Shown here: in pieces, positions 44,082 to 52,594 of the stretch
How positions within the stretch are numbered: the stretch's first letter is position 1
Layout: each line of letters starts with the position of its first letter
Assembly (NCBI GenBank): GCA_918797485.1
Contig: CAKKNE010000001.1
Coordinates: forward strand, 5,084,001 to 5,148,000
DNA: 64,000 nt
Direction of reading: 5' to 3'
Origin: Pelagomonas calceolata
Lineage: Eukaryota > Sar > Pelagophyceae > Pelagomonadales > Pelagomonadaceae
Notes under the pieces: model-generated
The model's input: the letters and a program-made list of their open reading frames with translations, nothing else
Database searches by the model: none
What the model was told of the DNA's origin: nothing
Program-made: the position numbers and the translations under genes

Positions 44082-45215
44082 ATGGCGCAGGTCGGGCGAA
44101 AACTCCGCGACGCGGTCTCGGTGCTTTTCGCGGGCTACTCGACGCGCGGGCGGCTCCTGGCGCTGGCCGCCGTGGCCTCGGCGCTCCAGCCCCAGGTGCG
44201 CGCGGCGCTCAACCACTGGGAGCCCGAACTCGTGGACATCGTCGCGACGACGGCCGGCGCGACGCGGCGTCCTTATAGACATGCCTTCAATTATATTCTG
44301 GATCTCTGCTTTACGCCATCGACGCCACGTCCAACCGGCAGTCGTTTCCTCACAGACTGCTGCGCCATGATCGCGCGGCGGGTGTCTTCCCCATTGGTGC
44401 GCGAGACTTCTGGCGGTGGCGGCGTGAACGTCCAGGGCGAAAAGCAGACACCGATGGACGTCTTCGCCGACACGCTTCTCAACGACGCGCTGCGACCGCT
44501 CGCCAAGACGCTGGCGTCGGAAGAGGCAGACTCGATCATCGCCGGTTCGGGCGACACGTACAGCATCGCGTTCGACCCGCTGGACGGCTCGTCAAACGTT
44601 GCGGTCTCTCTCCCAACGGGCACCATCTTCGGCGTGTTCAAGGGGGACGCGCTCCTCGGAAAGCCGCGGCAAAACCTGGTCGCGGCCGGCTACTGCCTTT
44701 ATTCGTCGTCGTGCGAGTTCGTCGTGGCGACAGTAGACGACGGCTTGCCGCGACGCTTCTACCTCGACGGCATAATGTTTCGGGACGCGGGGACGATGCA
44801 AGAGACGCCCAAACGCGGACCATACTACAGTCTCAACGATGCGCGCGAACCGGATTGGCCAGCAGGTCTGCAGTCCTGGGTATACTCTGCCAAGCGCGGC
44901 AAGACCGCTGCGGGCACAAAGTACTCCAGTCGCTACGTCTGCGCGTTAGTCGCGGACGTCCACCGGACTCTTATCACCGGCGGGTGGGCGGGTAATCCGC
45001 GGCCGCACCTCCGGTCGCTCTACGAGGCGGCGCCGCTCGCGTTCGTGGCCAACGCGTGTGGCGGCTACGCGTCGGACGGCGTCGGCGACGTGTTGGATAT
45101 GGACATTCGCGATATTCACGCGCGAACATCATACTTCTGCGGCAGCGTCGACGACGTCAAGGACCTCGAGGCCTGCGGCGACGTCCAGCAGGGGGCGGCG
45201 ACGTATGACGCATAA
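44082..45215 (+). CDS. FBP: Fructose-1,6-bisphosphatase
   Basis: The phosphatase is clear from NVQGEKQTPMDVFADTLLND, the metal site SIAFDPLDGSSNVAVSLPTG (DPxDGSS), TIFGVFKGD, YSSRYVCALVADVHRTL (R/K of the substrate site), and the C-terminal GGYASDGVGDVLDMDIRDIH. It hydrolyses fructose-1,6-bisphosphate in the Calvin cycle or gluconeogenesis. The start is uncertain; the Met at 44082 is one candidate. A further intron is likely between about 44267 and 44360: that stretch reads as foreign sequence, carries the introner core CGCCATCGACGCCACGTCC, and ends CTCACAG. No regulatory cysteine loop of the land-plant plastid type is obvious. Confidence 0.85.
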   Translation: MAQVGRKLRDAVSVLFAGYSTRGRLLALAAVASALQPQVRAALNHWEPELVDIVATTAGATRRPYRHAFNYILDLCFTPSTPRPTGSRFLTDCCAMIARRVSSPLVRETSGGGGVNVQGEKQTPMDVFADTLLNDALRPLAKTLASEEADSIIAGSGDTYSIAFDPLDGSSNVAVSLPTGTIFGVFKGDALLGKPRQNLVAAGYCLYSSSCEFVVATVDDGLPRRFYLDGIMFRDAGTMQETPKRGPYYSLNDAREPDWPAGLQSWVYSAKRGKTAAGTKYSSRYVCALVADVHRTLITGGWAGNPRPHLRSLYEAAPLAFVANACGGYASDGVGDVLDMDIRDIHARTSYFCGSVDDVKDLEACGDVQQGAATYDA

Positions 45216-45325
45216 CGCTCCCCTCGATCCGGCACCGAACGACCAGCGCGACGGCGGTGAGTCCCGTGACGAGTCGCGTCGTCGTCGTGTCCTTCTTTAG
45301 GATATTCCACCCCTAATCATTTTTA

Positions 45326-46021
45326 CTAATCTTTCTTAGTACCCCCACCACCAGGCTCCCAGGCCCAGACGTCCGCGACCGTCGTCTCGTCGATCCACGC
45401 GATCAACCGCTGCACCGGTGCCGAGCAGATTATGCGCCAAAATATGAGCGGCGTGAGGATACCGAGGCCCCATTTGCCCGCTCGCCACGTCAGCCACGGC
45501 GTCAACGAACAAAGCGCGACCGCCGACGCGACGAGGAAGGATTTGACGAGCGCTCCTCCCAGGTAGGGCCGCACGCCGAGTGTCCAGGCCGCGGGCAGCG
45601 TCTCCGCGTAGCCCGGAAATATGAGCCACGTGGACCCGATCAAGAGGGTCGCGAATTGGCCGACGCAGCACCGCACGAAGACGGCCAGCGGTTTATTTTT
45701 ACCGCTGCCGACGAGCCACGCGCACGCACTAAACCCCACGACGTAGCCTATGGTAGGTTTGTGCACGCCTCGCCGCCAGCCCGTGTAGACCGGCAGGCCC
45801 GCGAGCGCCGCGACGGCGTATAACGCGGAGCCCACCGTCGCCGCGGTGCGTCCCAAAAAGACAGCGCTCGCGCATACCGCCAGCGTGTGGCCCGTCATCG
45901 CGGGCGCGTCCGGGATGGGTCGTACTCGAATACGCGCTCCCATCAAGATGCTCCCGATCGTCAGGAACACGCGGGGGCCGTAGTGGATCGTGGCCTTGGC
46001 TGCAGCTTTGTGCCACGCCAT
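45326..46021 (-). CDS. bioY: BioY family biotin transporter
   Basis: 231 residues from MAWHKAAAKAT. Six hydrophobic segments and the BioY wording: HTLAVCASAVFLGRTAATVGSA, AALAGLPVYTGWRRGVHKPT, IGYVVGFSACAWLVG, TWLIFPGYAETL and GVRPYLGGALVKSFLVAS (compare AxxxGVxPFxxGDxLK). BioY is the substrate-binding S component of bacterial ECF transporters and can work without the energising module in some bacteria. A eukaryotic copy suggests biotin uptake at the plastid, mitochondrial or cell membrane; the N terminus gives no clear target. The ECF A/T partners are not in the window. Confidence 0.85.
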   Translation of the reverse strand: MAWHKAAAKATIHYGPRVFLTIGSILMGARIRVRPIPDAPAMTGHTLAVCASAVFLGRTAATVGSALYAVAALAGLPVYTGWRRGVHKPTIGYVVGFSACAWLVGSGKNKPLAVFVRCCVGQFATLLIGSTWLIFPGYAETLPAAWTLGVRPYLGGALVKSFLVASAVALCSLTPWLTWRAGKWGLGILTPLIFWRIICSAPVQRLIAWIDETTVADVWAWEPGGGGTKKD

Positions 46022-46159
46022 GAGGGCTGCCTTTTTTTTATGTAGGCGCCTCCTAGAATGTCCGTCGATGTTCTGCACGTGCGACAAGCTGGATATACAG
46101 CCGTTTATGCACCAATTTCAGAGCGGCGGACGATATCTAGTATGTCTATACCTCCTTTG

Positions 46160-46197
46160 CAGCAGCCATTGCAGCCATTGCAGCCATTACAGGTCGG
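46160..46197. repeat. 9-bp tandem repeat in a 5' region
   Basis: About four copies of TTGCAGCCA lie just upstream of the RRP46 gene, in the space divergent from BioY. Confidence 0.6.
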
Positions 46198-46292
46198 TGC
46201 AGGCGCTAATTACCTGCATTCTGGTTGCATACGGGATAGTGCACAAAGCTCGGCGCAAACGGGCATCGCTGCGGGCACGCCATCGCTGCACC

Positions 46293-46907
46293 ATGGAGCT
46301 TGATGACAGCGAGGACAGGAGCGACGGCGTCGACTTCGAGCAGGGCTGCACGGAGGACGCGCAGGGCTCCTGCCGCTGGCGCGACGGCGCGACCGAAGTC
46401 GTGGCGACGGTCGACGGCCCCACGCATCGAACCGACCGCGCGGCGTCGCAGGACCCCGGTCGCGGCGGCCTCGAGATCCGGGCGCAACTCGCCGCGCGGT
46501 CGTCGGTCAAGGACCGCAACGCCGCCGAAAAGGCGGTGGAGGACGCGTTACATGCGTCGCTGGGCGCCGCGCTCGACGCCGCCGCGTGCCCGCGGCGCGT
46601 GACGACGGTCTTCTGCCTCGTGATCGCCGACGACCAGACGGCGGCGCAGCGGTGCGCGCTGAACGCGGCGTCGCTGGCGTTGTTAGACGCGCGCGCGCCG
46701 ATGCGAGCGATACCCCTGGCGGTTTCGGTCGACTGCGGCGGATGCGCCGTGGACGTGGTCCTGGACGCGGCGCGCGACGACGCCGCGGTGCTCGCGCTCG
46801 AGTCGCGCGGCGCGCCAGTTAAAGGCAACGAGATGCTCGAGGCCGTCCGGCGGGCGGGCGAGGACGTCAAGGCGCTCCGCGCGCGCGTGCTCGCGGGTGG
46901 ACGATAA
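46293..46907 (+). CDS. RRP46: Exosome RNase PH-domain subunit, RRP46/EXOSC5-like
   Basis: 204 residues. GCTEDAQGSCRWRDGATEVVA and VDGPTHR match the early strands of RNase PH folds; GLEIRAQLAARSSVKDRNAAE, RRVTTVFCLVIADDQTAAQR and NAASLALLDARAPMRAIPLA match the core. The PMRA-x-x-x-V wording is that of RRP46/EXOSC5. In eukaryotes this subunit is catalytically inactive and helps build the six-membered ring of the RNA exosome. Confidence 0.82.
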   Translation: MELDDSEDRSDGVDFEQGCTEDAQGSCRWRDGATEVVATVDGPTHRTDRAASQDPGRGGLEIRAQLAARSSVKDRNAAEKAVEDALHASLGAALDAAACPRRVTTVFCLVIADDQTAAQRCALNAASLALLDARAPMRAIPLAVSVDCGGCAVDVVLDAARDDAAVLALESRGAPVKGNEMLEAVRRAGEDVKALRARVLAGGR

Positions 46908-47084
46908 TAATAGTGTACGTTGCTTATATACACGGGGGAAAACAGGGGGCAGAACGTGAGCCATATAGGCGACGGTCCCGCCGGGGAAACAAGGGAGGCT
47001 TCGTCCTCCGTCCGTCCCGTCCGCGTGTTGATTCCGCAGGTTAGACCCCGCTGTAGGCGACGGAGCAGTCTGAGGCGTGCTAGG

Positions 47085-47306
47085 ATGCCCCGGACACGCT
47101 TCATCGAGTGGAACGCGATTGCGAAAATCGACGGGCGCGGAGTGCTCTTTGCTCATCCAATTGAGCGCCAGAGCCTCAACAACCAGTTCTCCTTCCAGAC
47201 CCTCCAGCAGTTCAAGAAGTTCTACACGGGCACGGCGTGGGACGGCATCGTGGCCTACGTCAACAAGGCGTACGAGATGCAGTGGAGCTACGGCCGCCGC
47301 TTCTAG
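47085..47306 (+). CDS. Small protein of unknown function
   Basis: 73 residues, MPRTRFIEWNAIAKIDGRGVL and then FQTLQQFKKFYTGTAWDGIVA, ending SYGRRF. Unlike the Arg/Ala noise of the other frames it has a normal residue mix rich in aromatics and a plausible alpha/beta pattern, so it is probably real. It is not recognised. It might also be the last exon of a gene whose 5' part lies in 46920-47084, where the frame is open but less protein-like. Confidence 0.5.
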   Translation: MPRTRFIEWNAIAKIDGRGVLFAHPIERQSLNNQFSFQTLQQFKKFYTGTAWDGIVAYVNKAYEMQWSYGRRF

Positions 47307-48084
47307 GCGCATAACATTCCTTACTCGCCTCGACGAGCATGGGGGGCCGCGAGAAGGCGGAGCCCGAATCTTCCGGCGGGCTTGGGATTGCACGGGTGAG
47401 TGTTCGCGCCAGAGATCGCACATTCGTACCCCAAGGAACAGGCTCGGAGACGGTGACGACGCGCGCGGCGGCTTATGGCTTATTGGTGGCCGCGCCGCGT
47501 CCGTCTTCTCGCCGCGTTTTCACGAGGCGCGGCCACCCGCGCTCGACGAAGCTGGAGCGTTGGATGCTGCGGCCCTCGCTGGCGCCTCACACGCACGACG
47601 ATGCTGTCATGCAGCAGCCGCACTCAGCGGTGCGCCAGGCGGCCATTTGCATTCATGGGGTGGCTACACGTCAGTCGCGGAGTCGTTGCTACTGGTGCGC
47701 GCGCCATCGGTCATGCTTCTGGGACAGCCGCCGCTCCGCGCGGTCCTTGCGTGCACCGCTGCTGCATGCTGCAGCAGCAGAGCAGCCACCTTGCCCGGCG
47801 CTGATTCGCGCGCCTCAGATCGCACAGGTGCAGTTGAGACATTGAGGCATCAGCTGCTGCTCCGTGCGTGGCCTGTTGTCGCACAGAGATTCGTAGCTCG
47901 CTTATACGCGTGCGTGTGCGCTGAAAGCTAGTATGTGTCAACACGCTAGCTCCATTGGCTTGTGTTTTTGCGCGGCCCCAGTGGTCTCAATATCGAGCCC
48001 CTGCTCCCATAAAACTCCACCGAAGTATCTCTTATCAGCTGCCTCGAATCACTCTTGCGTTACCGCGCTGTCGCCTCGCACCCC
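47307..48084. other. 778-bp intergenic region
   Basis: No convincing coding frame. It includes palindrome copy 13, 135 bases before the next ATG. Confidence 0.5.
47927..47950 (+). promoter_or_regulatory. Palindromic upstream element, copy 13
   Basis: GCTAGTATGTGTCAAC then ACGCTAGC. The arms are conserved but the centre differs. Confidence 0.5.
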
Positions 48085-50169
48085 ATGGCCCAGCAGCCTC
48101 AGCAGGTCAGGCTGCGCCTCCAGAAAGGAGACACGATCGGCGAACAAATTACCGTAGCGGCTCTCGCGGCCCTCCAAGACAAACCCGGCGAGACGTGGGG
48201 CTTCGACCCCAACGCCTTCGTATATAAACTAGTCGCGCCGAAGAGGAAAGACCCGCCCAAGAGCTGGACAACTAAGCAAAGGAGACTTACTGTGAGCTCT
48301 GTCTACGTGGGACAGGAAAAAGTAGATATATGGCCATGTGTGTCCACGAAAGTAGTCGACGGGAATCCCGTGCTGGATGCCAAGAAGATCGTGTTTGGGG
48401 AGCGCGTCCGCTACACCAAAGGGACCGGCGAGCCCTGGTTTAAGGGAGGGGATGGAACGATTTCTGGTGCGTACATGCGGAAGCTTCTCGAGCGAGCCGG
48501 TCCCGACTCCGAGGGGGAGCTGGTGAAGGCGGCTCAAAAGTCCGTGAAGCCGACGCAGTACGAACCGCTGCCGGACTGTATTGTGGTTGTGTGCGAGGTC
48601 GATGGCCGCAAAGGCGGCACAAAAAAGCATTACTGCTGCCGCGGAGCTCCGGACGACGCCGACATCAGAGAAGAGGCCGCGATTGCGGCCATCGGCGCCG
48701 CGCTGTCCTACCGCAACGTCCCGAACATCAAGGAGGACTCGATCTACCTCAAGATGTCCACTAGGATCCAGGAGGCCACGCGGAAGGCGTTGGAGGGGAA
48801 GCCCTGGAAGGAGTATAACCTGGCGGACTACATCGTCGCGAACCTGCCCGGCGAGCGGACTACAATAGACCGCAAGGGCAAGGCGCACCACTTCTCGGCA
48901 ACTGCGGAGCCTCGGACGTTCAAGAGCGCCCCGTCTCGCAAAGTCGCCCATGAGAGGGGCGTGAAGGCCAATCCGGGCGCAGCGCGGAACGAGGAGGATC
49001 GGCGCAAATTTATCGGCGACTACAACGCGGTCCGGCGGCGACGCGGGCTCCCGGCCTGGGACGCGGCCGAGGCCGCGCCGCTGACGTTTGCTGAAGCGCC
49101 GCTGGACCAGGGGCGCGGCAAGGCTATCGAGGCTCTGGAGACGCTGGACGGCCTGAACGTAAAGGTCACGTTATATTTTCGCGCCCTGGGCGTCGCGAAT
49201 TTTATTGCCGCGGCTCCTGGGGCGTGGCGCCCGCATCAAAAATACTTCTTGGGCGACGACGCAAGCGTCTCGAGGGCCCTCCGCTTGGAGACGGACGAGA
49301 TCTGGGACGACTCGCTGAAGGAGGCGGCTCGGACGGGCACCCACGTGAAGGACGTGTTCCCGCGCCTCGCCATCGCGCGGAAGTTGCATTTGATGGTGGC
49401 GGCGGAGGCGGGTTATGATTTAGATGAGACTCAGGCGGCCGCGTTCACGGAGTATTATGGCTTCGGCTTTATGCTGAAGAAGGGCCTCGCGTCGCGCGCT
49501 TCCATTGTGCTCGCGCTGAACGTGGTGCTTGAAACCGCGAACATCGAGAGCCACGTTTGGACCGCCTTCGCCCGGGACGAATATCGCTTAGCTAATGAGA
49601 ACCAGCAGTATACGTTCAAGGTCGCGGCGATCCGGGCGGCGCGGAAGCTGCGCTGGGAGCGCGAGGGCGACTCGTTAGGTGGTGGAGACGTAGTTACGTA
49701 CGTCGCGGCGCGCGCGGTCGGCGTGACGGACGAGGACATCGCGCTCGTCGCCGAGCAGGAGTGTGACGAGCGCGTGGCCGAGGTCGCCGAGACGCTCGCG
49801 TCGCTCAAAGGCGCGGCGAAGGCGAAGTACGTCAAGGAGGTCCGCGCGCTGCTCGACAAGGCGAAGGAGGAGATGGCGATGGACGCGGAGGAGAACGCGT
49901 CGTCGTCGGACTCGGACTCGGACTCGGACTCGGGCTCGGGCTCGGGCTCGGGCTCGAACTCGAGCTCGGACGCGGACTCGGACGCGCCGCCGCCGCCTCC
50001 CAAAAAGAAACGACGCGGGCCGCCTCCCAAAAAGAAGCGACCGCCGCGGGCGACGCCCTCGCCGTCGTCGTCGCCGAGGCCGTCGTCGTACTCATCGCCG
50101 TTGAAGGAGCGGCACCAGGCTTTATCGGAGCGTCTCCGAAGCCTTGGTGGACGACGCGGTAGTCGCTAG
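48085..50169 (+). CDS. Large protein of unknown function with acidic Ser/Asp tract and nuclear-type basic tail
   Basis: 694 residues from MAQQPQQVRLRLQKGD. Residues ~1-520 look folded: an N-terminal beta-rich part (KLVAPKRKDPPKSWTTKQRR, VSSVYVGQEKVDIWPCVSTK), a His/Cys segment (KKHYCCRGAPDDADIREEAA), and long helices (AAFTEYYGFGFMLKKGLASR). Then comes a run of alternating Ser-Asp/Ser-Gly (residues ~610-635, from 6-bp repeats at 49905-49980) and two PPPKKKRR-type signals resembling nuclear localisation sequences. I do not recognise any domain. Likely nuclear, function unknown. Confidence 0.7.
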   Translation: MAQQPQQVRLRLQKGDTIGEQITVAALAALQDKPGETWGFDPNAFVYKLVAPKRKDPPKSWTTKQRRLTVSSVYVGQEKVDIWPCVSTKVVDGNPVLDAKKIVFGERVRYTKGTGEPWFKGGDGTISGAYMRKLLERAGPDSEGELVKAAQKSVKPTQYEPLPDCIVVVCEVDGRKGGTKKHYCCRGAPDDADIREEAAIAAIGAALSYRNVPNIKEDSIYLKMSTRIQEATRKALEGKPWKEYNLADYIVANLPGERTTIDRKGKAHHFSATAEPRTFKSAPSRKVAHERGVKANPGAARNEEDRRKFIGDYNAVRRRRGLPAWDAAEAAPLTFAEAPLDQGRGKAIEALETLDGLNVKVTLYFRALGVANFIAAAPGAWRPHQKYFLGDDASVSRALRLETDEIWDDSLKEAARTGTHVKDVFPRLAIARKLHLMVAAEAGYDLDETQAAAFTEYYGFGFMLKKGLASRASIVLALNVVLETANIESHVWTAFARDEYRLANENQQYTFKVAAIRAARKLRWEREGDSLGGGDVVTYVAARAVGVTDEDIALVAEQECDERVAEVAETLASLKGAAKAKYVKEVRALLDKAKEEMAMDAEENASSSDSDSDSDSGSGSGSGSNSSSDADSDAPPPPPKKKRRGPPPKKKRPPRATPSPSSSPRPSSYSSPLKERHQALSERLRSLGGRRGSR

Positions 50170-50219
50170 ACCTGTTGTGAGGTCGTTTTTAAGAATGTCA
50201 TACTTGTACATTACGAAAG

Positions 50220-50231
50220 GGGGGGGGGGGA
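50220..50231. repeat. Poly-G tract
   Basis: A run of G between the convergent 3' ends of two genes; a known trouble spot for sequencing. Confidence 0.8.
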
Positions 50232-50317
50232 CTCAACACGCATTGAGTGGGTTGTTGTAGCCGCACGCCGCGTTGGATACGTCGTTGGATGGGAGTTACT
50301 ACTAGCATAAGCAACCT

Positions 50318-51666
50318 CTACTTAGCAAACTCCGCCGCCGCCTGACCCTGCGCCAGTACCACGGCCGCCCGCACGACCGACGCCGCCTGGTCCGCTTTCA
50401 ACCGCGCCTCGGCGTCCGCGAGCCAGTCGTCCAACGGCGACGCGATCGAGGCGGGCCGCACGGAGCGCGCCGCCCGGAGGCGCCGGACCGCCCCCGACAA
50501 ATCGCCGATCTCCAGGCACCGCGCCCCGGCGTCGAGCTCGTCGCGCGCCTGGCGCCGGTCGTCGCCCGCGCCGCCGACGCCGCCCCGGACCCCCAGCCAC
50601 GCCGCCGCCGCCGCGAAGGCGTGCCCGAGCACGCCGTCCGCGTGGTCCGGCACCAATAACCACGCCCGCGCGGGCCCCTCGACGCGGTGCTTGAAGCGGC
50701 CCGCGAGCTTTTCTCGCGACGGCGCGCCCCGGACGCCGGAGGCCGCAGCTCTAACGACGGCCGCCTCCAATAAAGCGCAGGGCCCCGCGTCGAGCTGGTC
50801 GCCTTCCAGAGCGGCGGCGCACCGCAGACCGGCCCGCGCCGTCGCCAGAGCGGCCGCGGAGCGCTCGTCGCGGTTCATCTTCGTGGCGATTTTCGACGTG
50901 CATGCCTCGAGTTCCTGCGTGAGTTCCTGGGCCTGCGCGGCACGCGATCATCGAGCAGGCGTCGCGCCGATGGCGTCGAGGCGAGGTAGATCCCACCCGC
51001 ACGCCATTGCCTCGACGCTCTCGAGCAGTCGTCGCGTCGACGGCGTCCGAACGGCAGACGACTGGTGATTTGGCGCTCTCTCGTTGCCATCGGCACCGTC
51101 GAGCAGGCGCGCGAGGGGGGGGAGGGGCGCTTCGGAGGACGCCGCTCAAAGACCGTCTGGAGCCGCGGCGCGTCGTCCCGCTCGTTCGCGGCGGCCTCGA
51201 TCTCGGCTAATAACGTTTCTCGAGCTTTCCCGTGGGCTTCGCTCTCGGCCCCCTGGACCTTGCCGCGCCAGACCGCCGCGAGCGCGTCGTCGTACTCCGT
51301 GAGGAGCCGCCGCACGTCGGCGCGCGCCTCGGCGCGCTCGCGCACCGCGGCCGCCTCGTCGCTCTTGTCGCGTTGCTCCGCCGTCCGCGCGCGCTCCTCG
51401 GCGAAGGCCTTGGCGTCCTCCGCGGCGGCCTTTTCCAACGTGGCGGCCCGCTCGCGGGAGTGCTCCTCGTCGACGGCGCGCATGAGCTGGTGCAATCTCC
51501 TAGCTTCCCAGTCCGTGCGCTCGCGCTGGGCGGCTGCCAACGCGAGCAACTTGGCGCGCAGTTCGGCGGCCTGCGCTTCGTCTGCTGGCGCCTCGGCGGC
51601 GCGCGCTGGTGCCGCGAGCAGCGCGGATGTGGTGGCGGCGGCGGCGAGCTTGCGGAGCGCAGCCAT
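50318..51666 (-). CDS. Mitofilin/MIC60-like protein, one introner-type intron
   Basis: Exon 1 is 51666 down to about 51154 and exon 2 is 50932-50318, in frame if the donor is the GT at 51153 (about 376 residues). The N terminus ALRKLAAAATTSALLAAPARA is leader-like, followed by a long coiled coil (DWEARRLHQLMRAVDEEHSR and on). Exon 2 carries the mitofilin signature: ALLEAAVVRAAASGVRGAPS, REKLAGRFKHRVEGPARAWL, LVPDHADGVLGHAFAAAAAW, CLEIGDLSGAVRRLRAARSV and DDWLADAEARLKADQAASVV. MIC60 anchors the MICOS complex at mitochondrial crista junctions. A canonical transmembrane helix after the presequence is not obvious, so an alternative organelle role is possible. Confidence 0.7.
50933..51153 (-). mobile_element. 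Introner-type intron in the mitofilin-like gene
   Basis: Read on the minus strand it ends CCGCGCAG and contains several introner cores (GACGCCATCGGCGCGACGC, CGACGCCGTCGACGCGACG). The 3' boundary before GCCCAGGA is firm; the donor is uncertain within about 51120-51175. Confidence 0.6.
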
Positions 51667-51737
51667 TTCTGTCTCGCTATCGATTGGTGATCCCTTCCTT
51701 GCTGTGGCTCCAACCTCTGCACGAGTTATTGGCAGGG

Positions 51738-51760
51738 GCTAGCCCCTTAAAGGTACTAGC
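51738..51760 (-). promoter_or_regulatory. Palindromic upstream element, copy 14 (divergent)
   Basis: GCTAGCCCCTTAAAGG then TACTAGC, 72 bases upstream of the mitofilin-like ATG. Confidence 0.5.
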
Positions 51761-51795
51761 AAAACGGCTATGGGGGCGTAGTAGGCGTCTAAGTA

Positions 51796-52002
51796 TTACC
51801 CTACATAGATCCGGAGCTTTCCTTCTATGGTACCACGACATAGCGGGCACGTCAACACGCGCTCGCCGCATTCCGAGCAACACACGAAGTGACCGCACGG
51901 ATCGAAGGCGACTTCCCGCGCGCGCTCGTGGCACACGACGCAGTGTCGGTGGAGTAAACTCAGCCATCCGCCACGCCATCGCAGCGGCGCCCCTGACGAC
52001 AC
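51796..52002 (-). CDS. RING-finger (C3HC4) small protein or terminal exon
   Basis: 68 residues; the last ~48 are a complete RING: CVVCHERAREVAFDPCGHFV, CCSECGERVLTCPLCRGTI, then EGKLRIYVG at the C terminus, as in IAP/LUL-type E3 ligases whose RING is C-terminal. The ~20 residues before it derive from introner-like sequence (CCACGCCATCGCAGCGGCG), so the true upstream exon may lie elsewhere or be lost. Overlaps the open frame of the LRR piece on the other strand. Confidence 0.55.
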   Translation of the reverse strand: MSSGAPLRWRGGWLSLLHRHCVVCHERAREVAFDPCGHFVCCSECGERVLTCPLCRGTIEGKLRIYVG

Positions 52003-52568
52003 TCTCGCTGAAATTAACTTTGAGTGTGCCGGGGCCCCAAGGGAGTTCTATTTTAGTAGCCGATCCCAATGGCTCCCTCGATGCTTTTGAAAATCATCCG
52101 ACCCTCAAACATCTCTCATTGGCATTCTTTGGCTACGTCGCTCCCGAGAGCAGAGTAGGCTGGCTACCTGAGCGCTTGCCGAAGCTCGAGACCCTCTCAA
52201 TTCAGGTAGGATGGCGATCCTCGTTCAATTGGGACTCCGCGCTGCCCTTCTGCCCGTCCCTCAAGAAACTCATAATTGACGACCAGTGCGGCGACGTCCA
52301 CGTCGGCGGCGAGCCAGCGCCCTTGGGAGCGCTCACGCCGCGAACCCTCCACCAGCTGATGGCCGGCATCCCCTCGCTGCAGACGTGCCACGTGACCCAC
52401 GTCGCCTCGATCGTCCTCTTCTCGTGCTGGACGGTGCACGACGGCGAGTGGATCATCTGCTACAGGACGCCGCCGGGCGTCTCGCTGACGTTCGGTCCCA
52501 CGGCTACCCGCGGCATCCGCGTCGTCGTCGACGACGTCGACACAACCCCTCCCCCACTCGAGGAGTAA
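51960..52568 (+). CDS. Leucine-rich-repeat-like protein, 5' end unclear
   Basis: About 200 residues with no Met near the start. Repeats such as HPTLKHLSLAFFGY, RLPKLETLSIQVGW and FCPSLKKLIIDDQCG follow the LxxLxLxxN/C spacing of F-box-associated LRRs. The frame is open upstream through the antisense of the RING gene and MIC60 start, but that part reads as noise. Either a 5' exon is missing or this is a gene remnant. The stop lies 26 bases from the RpiA stop. Confidence 0.5.
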   Translation, partial: SAIRHAIAAAPLTTLSLKLTLSVPGPQGSSILVADPNGSLDAFENHPTLKHLSLAFFGYVAPESRVGWLPERLPKLETLSIQVGWRSSFNWDSALPFCPSLKKLIIDDQCGDVHVGGEPAPLGALTPRTLHQLMAGIPSLQTCHVTHVASIVLFSCWTVHDGEWIICYRTPPGVSLTFGPTATRGIRVVVDDVDTTPPPLEE

Positions 52569-52594
52569 ATCGGCAAACACCCTTACTCCGCTAC

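Noticed and set aside
47077-47931. 284-codon plus-strand frame downstream of RRP46
   Set aside because: Composition is noise-like (Arg, Ala, Ser runs); the overlapping 73-residue frame at 47085 looks more protein-like.
49455-50030. 191-codon antisense frame rich in Ser/Glu over the 48-50 kb gene
   Set aside because: It is the reverse reading of the Ser/Asp hexamer repeats and lacks independent features.
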